A model generated the notes under the pieces. It saw nothing but the letters and a program-made list of their open reading frames with translations, was not told where the DNA came from and did not search any database. A stretch of 6,923 nucleotides of DNA from Anaerolineae bacterium (lineage in GTDB: Bacteria; Chloroflexota; Anaerolineae; Aggregatilineales; Phototrophicaceae), in the NCBI GenBank assembly GCA_015492875.1, contig WGEI01000131.1:1-6923 (forward strand), written 5' to 3'. The position numbers and the translations under genes were made by a program. This document shows positions 1 through 5,036 of this stretch, in pieces; the first letter of the stretch is position 1, and the number at the start of each line of letters is the position of its first letter.

Positions 1-1344
1 CAAATTGACCCGCATAATGGTATGGTGCAAGCTCAATATGCCATACCAGATGATGGACTCGCGCAAGCATTAGCAGCAGGTAGTGAGGGAACAATTTATG
101 TCGCTGATGGGGGCTGTGGGTGCGTGCGGGTATTTCGTGCCAATCGGGGATGGCAGCAACCGGTTATGAGCGATTTCGCAGCAGATGCGCCCCGTAGCAT
201 AACTGTAGACAATGAAGATAAGCTATATGCTACAGATATTCTGAATGGCGAGGTTGTTGTCCGTGTCTATCACGATGGGCAAGAAGAAGCGATTACCTTT
301 AGTGAACCGTTATTCAGCCAACCATTATTAGCGACAAACCGCGCTGACCAAGTTTTTGCATTGGATGAAAGCGGGGAGTTATTCTCCCTAGAAGATGGTG
401 TGTTCACTTCTCAATCCCTGCTTAATATCACAGGCAATATCGCAGACTTCGCCTTTGACGCATTTAACCGCCCGACAGTAATAACAGATGCAGGTGTCTT
501 TATTTTCGATGCGCAAGGAGAAGTGATTGAAAATATCGGGAACTTGGTAACCGCGCCTGATGACCTTGTTGCTGGCGATATTTACAGCCCCCGTAGCACT
601 GCTATAAGTGCAGATAACACGGTTTACATCGCCGATAGTGACGGCACTTATAGCCGTATCAACGCCTTTAGCCGTGGCATAGCGCCCCATCGGTTAGGCA
701 ACCTGCAACTAGTCACTGATGTCATTGTCGGGGGCACATTAACCCGTGATAATGGGCGTCATATCTGGCTGTTTTCGGGAAATAGTGGCGAAGAAATTGT
801 TTTAAGCGCTATTGATGCTAGCGGCTTCGGCATGGTCAATGTGGCGTTACGGCTCTATGCACCAGATGGGCAAGAAATCGCCTTCAATATGGACGCTGAT
901 AGCGCCGATGCCACTTTGCCAACTATTTTTGATGCGCAGTTAGGGCCTTTAACCCTACCAACAAGTGGCATTTATTACATCGCGGTTGAGCGTGAAGATG
1001 GTGAGGGCGATTATCGTTTAGCGCTCACTACAACGAAAAATAGCGGCTATCCCGTGACCGTACAAGGTTTCTTAGATGATGCAATACCGCGCCAACGCTG
1101 GCAAATTGCATTCACCGCAGGGGAAACGATACATATTATCTTAGCGGCACAAACCCCTAACCTAGACCCCATAATTCGGTTGTATGGGGAAGACGGCAGT
1201 TTGATAGCAGAAAACGACGACGGTGAGTTCATCGCCCCTGATGCAGAGCTTACGTTTACCGTGCCCAATGATGGTGTGTATATTGTTGAAGCCGCCCGAT
1301 TCAGTGGCTTTGGCCCTTATATGCTCATGGTTGAGGGAGAATAG
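1..1344 (+). CDS. Beta-propeller protein with two C-terminal PPC-like domains (5'-partial)
   Basis: The reading frame is open from the first base, and seven codons precede the first ATG (position 22), so the gene very probably starts left of the window. 447 residues are visible. Residues about 15-215 are made of blade-like repeats with the pattern hydrophobic-D/N-x-x-x-x-hydrophobic-Y-hydrophobic-A/T-D (for example GTIYVADGG, KLYATD, TVYIADSDG), as in NHL/SMP-30-like six-bladed propellers. About five blades can be made out. From about residue 235 come two tandem beta-sandwich segments of about 100 residues. Each has the PPC layout: a strand, an acidic loop, 'LRLYAPDGQ' or 'IRLYGEDGS', then a 'GIYYIAVE..GDYRLAL' or 'GVYIVEA..GPYMLMV' ending. 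PPC (bacterial pre-peptidase C-terminal) domains are typical of exported proteins, so an extracellular or cell-surface binding role is inferred. There is no C-terminal membrane anchor. The N-terminus, where a signal peptide or catalytic domain could lie, is not visible. The stop codon abuts that of the convergent gene. Confidence 0.82.
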   Translation, partial: QIDPHNGMVQAQYAIPDDGLAQALAAGSEGTIYVADGGCGCVRVFRANRGWQQPVMSDFAADAPRSITVDNEDKLYATDILNGEVVVRVYHDGQEEAITFSEPLFSQPLLATNRADQVFALDESGELFSLEDGVFTSQSLLNITGNIADFAFDAFNRPTVITDAGVFIFDAQGEVIENIGNLVTAPDDLVAGDIYSPRSTAISADNTVYIADSDGTYSRINAFSRGIAPHRLGNLQLVTDVIVGGTLTRDNGRHIWLFSGNSGEEIVLSAIDASGFGMVNVALRLYAPDGQEIAFNMDADSADATLPTIFDAQLGPLTLPTSGIYYIAVEREDGEGDYRLALTTTKNSGYPVTVQGFLDDAIPRQRWQIAFTAGETIHIILAAQTPNLDPIIRLYGEDGSLIAENDDGEFIAPDAELTFTVPNDGVYIVEAARFSGFGPYMLMVEGE

Positions 1345-1683
1345 CTAATAATAGGTCTCGCCCTCCTGTGGTAGCTCATCGGCGTCTTGCGGGGGATGGC
1401 TGCGTGAATGGCCATAACGTTCGCGCAGCTCTATGCTATGGAAATACCACGCCACGGCCAAAGTTGCGCCGCTAAAAATCCCCCCCACGAGAAAACCGAC
1501 GATGAGCGCCTGTAAGAAGCTGTTTTGTTGAGCTAATGAAACAAGCGTCATGGCGATAATACTGCCCAATACACCACCGCCAGCGAGCATCATCGGCGAA
1601 AGCCATTCACGGCGAATGCCGATATACATCATCACCAAAATCACAGCGAAAACGGCGTAAAATAAGAGCGCGGTCGGTTGCAT
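1345..1683 (-). CDS. Small membrane protein of unknown function (three predicted helices)
   Basis: I do not recognise a family for this 112-residue protein. It has three hydrophobic segments at about residues 4-23, 29-51 and 57-81. They are joined by very short loops, one being the basic turn IRREW at 22-27. A polar tail of about 30 residues follows (HSRSHPPQD..ELPQEGETYY), with basic residues at its start and acidic residues near the end. Glycine-rich stretches in helices 2 and 3 (AGGGVLGS, GFLVGGIFSG) suggest tight helix packing, so it may oligomerise. The ATG start is supported by AAGGAGAG about 6 nt upstream (complement of 1690-1697). It begins only 15 nt after the kynB stop, so it is probably co-transcribed and perhaps translationally linked with kynB. 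A transport or accessory role for the kynurenine step is speculation from position alone. Confidence 0.75.
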   Translation of the reverse strand: MQPTALLFYAVFAVILVMMYIGIRREWLSPMMLAGGGVLGSIIAMTLVSLAQQNSFLQALIVGFLVGGIFSGATLAVAWYFHSIELRERYGHSRSHPPQDADELPQEGETYY

Positions 1684-1698
1684 ATTCGCTCTCCTTAA

Positions 1699-2337
1699 TC
1701 AATCTAACGAGCGCAATACTGCCCGTACAGGCGAACCACAAGCTAAATCTAATTTTAATGGCAAAGCGATAAGTTCGTAATCACCATCGGGTACTGCTCG
1801 CAACAACAAAGACTCCAGATTGACCAGACCATGACGATGTAGCGCATGGTGACAGGGCAATTCTTTGCTGTCAAAAGCATCTACAGAGGGAGAATCTAGC
1901 CCAATAAGGCGATAATTCAGCGAGGCGAGGTGCGCTATCAATTCCTCACTGAGATACGGAAATTCATCTGGCCATTGGTCATCCTCTAAATCACTAACAT
2001 GGCTGTGAATGAGCAAGCGCTCTCCCCCAGACAAGTTGATATGGGCAAAATCATCTGGCGCTAAAGGGCCGTTACGCTTAGACACAGTTACCACACGGGC
2101 ACGCCCAATATAAGCGTCTAAGGGCATGGTAGCGGGATGATGGCCACCAGCAATGAAATGATAATAAGCATCGGCATGTGTGCCTGTATGCGCGCTCAGC
2201 GTCAATGTGGTGAGATTGACGGAAGCGCCTTCAGATAAGCGCAAGAGGGGTTGGCATTGGTAAGGCGCATCACCAGGCCATACCTGTGTTTGGGGCGATA
2301 CGCGGCGGGTAATATCATATATCATGGAAAAACTCAC
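1699..2337 (-). CDS. kynB: N-formylkynurenine formamidase (arylformamidase), cyclase family
   Basis: This 212-residue protein has the usual KynB length. It should hydrolyse N-formyl-L-kynurenine to kynurenine and formate, the second step of tryptophan breakdown, in the cytoplasm. Visible family marks are the N-terminal WPGDAP (20-25), the metal-binding run H50-x-G-T-H54-x-D56-x-x-x-H60, the segment LIGLDSPSVD (144-153), SKELPCHH (157-164) with a probable catalytic or metal-site His163, Glu175, and the C-terminal YELIALPLKL..SPVRAVL. His50, His54, Asp56 and His60 are the expected Zn2+ ligands of the family. One oddity is that the usual proline in the H-x-G-x-H-x-D-x-P-x-H signature is Tyr58 here. 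The start gives the expected N-terminus and has AGGTGA about 9 nt upstream. The gene is first of a two-gene leftward unit and diverges from the SDR gene. Some cyclase-family members act on other amides or esters, but the WPGDxP and SPVRAVL ends favour KynB. Confidence 0.9.
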   Translation of the reverse strand: MSFSMIYDITRRVSPQTQVWPGDAPYQCQPLLRLSEGASVNLTTLTLSAHTGTHADAYYHFIAGGHHPATMPLDAYIGRARVVTVSKRNGPLAPDDFAHINLSGGERLLIHSHVSDLEDDQWPDEFPYLSEELIAHLASLNYRLIGLDSPSVDAFDSKELPCHHALHRHGLVNLESLLLRAVPDGDYELIALPLKLDLACGSPVRAVLRSLD

Positions 2338-2460
2338 CTTTGGGCGATATGTTCACAATGCAAAGAGTTTTTCTAAAAAAGTAGTCGTTTGTTATTCTAG
2401 CGTCTAAAATAGAGTTTGAGCGTTTAGGTAAAAATTTCTGGACAATATATGGAGTTTTTC
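2338..2460. promoter_or_regulatory. Divergent promoter region between kynB and the SDR gene
   Basis: This 123-bp AT-rich gap must drive both the leftward kynB unit and the rightward SDR unit. Rightward, TAAAAT at 2405-2410 is a candidate -10 (5 of 6 matches to the sigma70 consensus), with a weak TAGTCG -35 17 nt upstream. Leftward, TAGAAT (complement of 2394-2399) is a candidate -10 without a good -35. A near-palindromic T5-CT-A6 tract lies at 2368-2380. The two candidate -10 boxes are only about 5 bp apart, so the promoters would be back to back. The placement is visible; the activity is inferred. Confidence 0.35.
2451..2454 (+). promoter_or_regulatory. Ribosome binding site that fixes the SDR start
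   Basis: GGAG sits 6 nt before the ATG at 2461. It overlaps the G of an in-frame ATG at 2449, which itself has no Shine-Dalgarno sequence. This favours 2461 as the start and makes MEFF (2449-2460) untranslated leader. Confidence 0.7.
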
Positions 2461-3234
2461 ATGACAAAACTTTTTGACATCAGCGGCAAGGTAGCCATTG
2501 TTACAGGTGCATCGCGCGGTATTGGCCAAGCAATTGCAGAGCGTTTCGCCAGTGCTGGCGCAAAGGTGGTTATTTCCAGCCGTAAGCAAGAAGCATTAGA
2601 CGCGGTTGCCGAGCAAATCAGAAATAACGGGGGCGAAGTTCTGGCCATCGCTGCCCATAATGGCGATAAAGCGGCGTTGCAAATACTGGTGGAAAAAACC
2701 GTTGAAACGTATGGCGGGGTTGATATATTGGTCAATAACGCCGCTACAAACCCACATTTTGGCTCATTATTAGAGGCGAGTGATAGCCTATGGGAAAAGA
2801 CGATACAGGTCAACATCATGGGCAATATCTGGCTGTGTCAGGCGGTAGTGCCCCATATGCGCAACGCTGGAGGCGGCAAAATCATCAATGTCGCGTCTAT
2901 AGTGGGCATGTTACGGCCCGGACAGTATCAAGGGATTTATAGTGCCACTAAAGCCGCCGTCACGAGCATTACCCGAACGCTGGCGATGGAATTGGGCGGC
3001 GACAATATCCAAGTCAATGCTATCGCACCGGGACTGATTAAAACAGCATTCGCCCGCGTATTATGGGAAAATGACGAACTACGGCAAACCGTTGAAGCCA
3101 GAACACCTGCGGGGCGAATTGGCCTGCCGGCAGACATTGCAGGTATGGCGCACTTTTTAGCTGCCCCAGAATCCAATTACTGCACAGGAGAGATTTTTGT
3201 CGTTGATGGTGGCATGACGATAGGTTCGCTATAG
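2461..3234 (+). CDS. SDR-family NAD(P)-dependent oxidoreductase
   Basis: A classical short-chain dehydrogenase/reductase of 257 residues from the ATG at 2461, a normal length. The Rossmann fold begins with the cofactor motif TGASRGIG (15-22). Arg41 in SSRK, at the end of the second strand, favours NADP(H). NNAA (92-95) follows, then the active-site set Asn118, Ser146, Tyr160 and Lys164 (Y-S-A-T-K), the APG segment after the sixth strand, and the C-terminal TGEIFVVDGG. The segment NNAATNPHFG resembles the subgroup annotated as DHRS4-like or 'SDR family oxidoreductase', rather than canonical FabG, which normally has NNAG. The substrate cannot be read from the sequence; a carbonyl, alcohol or acyl-CoA derivative is possible. 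The next gene starts 19 nt downstream on the same strand, so the two are probably one transcript. Divergent kynB is not evidence that the enzyme works on kynurenine. Confidence 0.93.
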   Translation: MTKLFDISGKVAIVTGASRGIGQAIAERFASAGAKVVISSRKQEALDAVAEQIRNNGGEVLAIAAHNGDKAALQILVEKTVETYGGVDILVNNAATNPHFGSLLEASDSLWEKTIQVNIMGNIWLCQAVVPHMRNAGGGKIINVASIVGMLRPGQYQGIYSATKAAVTSITRTLAMELGGDNIQVNAIAPGLIKTAFARVLWENDELRQTVEARTPAGRIGLPADIAGMAHFLAAPESNYCTGEIFVVDGGMTIGSL

Positions 3235-3236
3235 AT

Positions 3237-3241
3237 GGAGG
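3237..3241 (+). promoter_or_regulatory. Ribosome binding site for the TTG-initiated membrane protein
   Basis: GGAGG begins 2 nt after the SDR stop (TAG, 3232-3234) and lies 12 nt before the TTG at 3254, slightly farther than ideal. No in-frame ATG or GTG is closer. The next in-frame ATG is at 3296, 54 nt away, and has no purine-rich site of its own. Confidence 0.55.
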
Positions 3242-3253
3242 TCAACAAGCGTT

Positions 3254-3811
3254 TTGCAATTTGAACTTTATACTGAGAAAACAGTCGCTCAGTGCATGTC
3301 TGCCGTGACAGAGCGGCTGGCAGCCAAAGGCACAGCATCCCGCCCTGAAATGGATGGCTGGGTGGAGAAAGGTGGGCGTTTCTCGATGGCCGTAACGACA
3401 CAAATCGCCAAGCGCTTCCCAAGAAAAACCCGCCTGACAGCAACCGTAGAGCGGGAACGAGGTGTTACTATCATACGCGGCTCTGTGCCTGATGGCGTCT
3501 CTCGTGAAGGGCAGGCGATTATCTTCGGCGCTTTCTTAGCCATTGGGCTGATTCTGCTCAGCGGTGGCGATGCGTTGTTGGCGTTGTTGGCGGTTGCTTT
3601 AGGGGCGGCGTTGTATATTCCATTACAAGGTGATGCGGTAAACAGCGCCATTTTGCTCAAGGAAGTGCGGTCTATTTTAAGCGCAAAAGAGAAACCGCCA
3701 AAGAAGACAAGCGCTTCTGGCAGAACAGCGACGCGGACAACCAGAACACGACCACAAAGTTCGCGTCCGTCACAGTCAAAAAGCAGCAAATCCAGAAGTA
3801 AATCGCGCTAA
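3254..3811 (+). CDS. Membrane protein of unknown function with basic Ser/Arg/Lys-rich tail
   Basis: A 185-residue protein if started at the TTG, which is supported by GGAGG upstream. Using the ATG at 3296 would remove 14 residues, including the first strand (LQFELYT). Residues 1-85 look like a soluble alpha/beta domain: a strand, a helix (VAQCMSAVTERLAAK), then strands around SMAVTTQIA, TRLTATVERE and VTIIRGSV. Two hydrophobic helices follow, at about 87-103 and 106-124, joined by a SGGD turn. A short helix (SAILLKEVRSILSA) comes next, then a 40-residue disordered tail from about 145. The tail has 14 Lys/Arg, many Ser/Thr and one acidic residue, and ends in S-K-S-R repeats. Such tails can bind nucleic acid, phospholipid head groups or acidic proteins, but no family is recognised. 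The gene is second in the SDR unit, 19 nt after its stop. An antisense open frame covers nearly all of it, but the helix/strand pattern and ribosome site support this strand. Confidence 0.72.
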   Translation: MQFELYTEKTVAQCMSAVTERLAAKGTASRPEMDGWVEKGGRFSMAVTTQIAKRFPRKTRLTATVERERGVTIIRGSVPDGVSREGQAIIFGAFLAIGLILLSGGDALLALLAVALGAALYIPLQGDAVNSAILLKEVRSILSAKEKPPKKTSASGRTATRTTRTRPQSSRPSQSKSSKSRSKSR

Positions 3812-3841
3812 AAATGGGCGGCTTAACATCTCAGCCGCCCA
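3811..3841 (-). terminator. Rho-independent terminator of the bactofilin-phosphatase unit
   Basis: There is a perfect 9-bp GC-rich stem, TGGGCGGCT (3815-3823) with AGCCGCCCA (3833-3841), and a 9-nt loop. Read leftward it is followed at once by TTTTT (complement of 3810-3814), a classical intrinsic terminator just after the phosphatase stop. Read rightward there is no T-run after the stem, so it is at best a weak terminator for the convergent SDR unit, although both units end here. Confidence 0.88.
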
Positions 3842-3846
3842 CATCA

Positions 3847-4323
3847 CTACAAGTTATGTGCCTGTCGAATATGATCTAGTAAAGCTTGGCTACCCGTATG
3901 AACTAGCTCATATACGTAGTTAAAGCGCCCATCATAATAAGGGTCGGGCACTTCTTCGACATCTGCTAATCCTTTGTTATAAGCATAGCTGAGGAACAAG
4001 GCGATTTCTGCGCGGGTATCTTTGCGCGCTAAACGGCGAATGCCCGATAAATTAGAACGATCCATCGCCAAAACATAGTTAAACTCGCTCAAATCGGAAG
4101 CGGTGAGTTGGCGGGCGCGCCCATGATAAGCGATGCCGTGTTCGCGTAAAACCCGCTGTGTGCCAGAATGCGGGGATTCTCCGACATGCCAGCCACCTGT
4201 ACCAGCGGAGTCGGTATAGATGACGTTATCTAATCCAGCCTCTTTCACCAGATGAGCAAACACGCCTTCCGCCATTGGCGAGCGGCAGATATTTCCAAGA
4301 CAAACAAATAGCACCCCAATCAT
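3847..4323 (-). CDS. Low-molecular-weight protein tyrosine phosphatase
   Basis: A complete 158-residue cytoplasmic phosphatase of normal LMW-PTP length. The P-loop is VCLGNICRSP, with nucleophile Cys8 and phosphate-binding Arg14 (C-x5-R). Ser15 follows, then the family segment DSAGTGGWHVG (38-48) and the DPYYDG loop, whose Asp127 is the general acid. Ile12 in the P-loop is the residue typical of tyrosine-specific members. The arginine phosphatase YwlE has Thr at this position, so phosphotyrosine is the expected target; this is family knowledge, not tested here. Bacterial relatives often oppose tyrosine kinases in capsule or exopolysaccharide control, but no kinase or polysaccharide gene is visible. 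The gene starts 3 nt after the bactofilin stop. Its likely ribosome site (GAGGA) lies inside the end of that gene, which implies co-transcription and probably coupled translation. Confidence 0.94.
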   Translation of the reverse strand: MIGVLFVCLGNICRSPMAEGVFAHLVKEAGLDNVIYTDSAGTGGWHVGESPHSGTQRVLREHGIAYHGRARQLTASDLSEFNYVLAMDRSNLSGIRRLARKDTRAEIALFLSYAYNKGLADVEEVPDPYYDGRFNYVYELVHTGSQALLDHIRQAHNL

Positions 4324-4326
4324 CGA

Positions 4327-4872
4327 TTATGATTCCTCAGTTGCGTCCTCAGCAGATTCTGTTTCTTCTTCTGCCTGGGTTTCGTCTTCAGTTACCTCAA
4401 GTTCCTGAGTATCGGCGGTAGTGGCAACCTGTTCTTCTTGCTCTTCTTCATCAAAGCTGGGCAGCCCTGTATTCATATCGCGGCCAGTCATGGTAATTTT
4501 ACCGTCGATAAATGCACCCTCTTCTGTGGTTAGCGCATGGGCGGTAATATCTCCCCAAATGCGGCCAGTGCGAAGCAATTGCACTTTTTTGCCCGTAACA
4601 TTGCCGCGAACGGCACCAGCAATAGAGATATTGCGCGCGTTAATATCGGCCTCGATACGCGCCGTTTCACCAACTAGGATATTGCCGGTAATCTCTAATG
4701 TGCCTTTGAATGAGCCATCCAAACGGACGTTGCCTTTGCTTTCTAATTTACCTTCTAGCTTGGCATTTGCCCCAAGCACTGTTTCAAAACCCAGCGGCTG
4801 ATGAGAAAGTGTTGGGCGCATTGTTTCGCTAGGGGCGCCATCTTCCTGCTTGCGGTCTCTAAAAAACGCCAT
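4327..4872 (-). CDS. Bactofilin (polymer-forming cytoskeletal protein)
   Basis: A 181-residue protein with a central bactofilin domain at about 28-130. Repeating short beta-rungs of hydrophobic residues, glycines and charged turns (KLEGKLESKGNVRLDGSFKGTLEITGNILVGETARIEADI..NISIAGAVRGNVTGKKVQLLRTGRIWGDI) fit the right-handed beta-helix of this family, which self-assembles into filaments without nucleotide. A flexible N-terminal extension (1-27) and a long C-terminal tail (about 138-181) flank it. The tail is very acidic: mostly Glu/Asp with Ser/Thr/Gln. Bactofilins usually scaffold envelope or polarity functions; the exact role here cannot be read. The whole protein appears to lack tyrosine, which matters because its operon partner is a tyrosine phosphatase. 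The start has GAGG about 8 nt upstream. There is no metallopeptidase (M23) neighbour, which many bactofilin genes have. Confidence 0.93.
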   Translation of the reverse strand: MAFFRDRKQEDGAPSETMRPTLSHQPLGFETVLGANAKLEGKLESKGNVRLDGSFKGTLEITGNILVGETARIEADINARNISIAGAVRGNVTGKKVQLLRTGRIWGDITAHALTTEEGAFIDGKITMTGRDMNTGLPSFDEEEQEEQVATTADTQELEVTEDETQAEEETESAEDATEES

Positions 4873-4905
4873 ATTTCATACCTCACTTATCCATGATGAG
4901 GACAG

Positions 4906-4934
4906 CTTATAGGGTTGAGTTTAGCAGACTTCCA
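4906..4934 (-). promoter_or_regulatory. Candidate promoter of the bactofilin-phosphatase unit
   Basis: On the minus strand, TGGAAG (complement of 4929-4934) and TATAAG (complement of 4906-4911) are separated by exactly 17 nt. The -10 matches the sigma70 consensus at 5 of 6 positions and the -35 at 3 of 6. It lies about 34 nt before the bactofilin start and downstream of the fhs terminator. The candidate rightward promoter at 6877-6905 has nearly the same -35 and identical spacing. Confidence 0.4.
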
Positions 4935-4983
4935 TCAGAAATACAGCACAAATAGCATGGTCATAGTCCACCAAACCAACACA

Positions 4984-5010
4984 AACGGGGTGCAACGAAG
5001 ACACCCCGTT
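4984..5010 (-). terminator. Terminator-like hairpin after fhs
   Basis: There is a perfect 9-bp stem, AACGGGGTG (4984-4992) with CACCCCGTT (5002-5010), and a 9-nt loop. It begins 26 nt beyond the fhs stop. Leftward it is followed by a mixed G/T stretch (TGTGTTGGTTTGG) rather than a clean U-run, so it is a weaker intrinsic terminator than the one at 3811-3841. It separates fhs from the bactofilin unit. Confidence 0.65.
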
Positions 5011-5036
5011 ATATAACAAGCGAAAGCTTATATTCC

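Noticed and set aside
2449..2460. Upstream ATG adding MEFF to the SDR protein
   Set aside because: It has no Shine-Dalgarno sequence, and the GGAG for the ATG at 2461 overlaps it. The family N-terminus fits 2461.
2461..3234. SDR gene as fabG (3-oxoacyl-ACP reductase)
   Set aside because: The fold and active site match, but NNAATNP instead of NNAG and the absence of fatty-acid synthesis neighbours do not support this specific name.
3289..3789. 166-residue open frame on the minus strand over the SDR-linked membrane protein
   Set aside because: It is fully antisense to a gene with a ribosome site, operon spacing and a coherent strand/helix pattern. Its own translation has no recognisable domain and looks like shadow composition.
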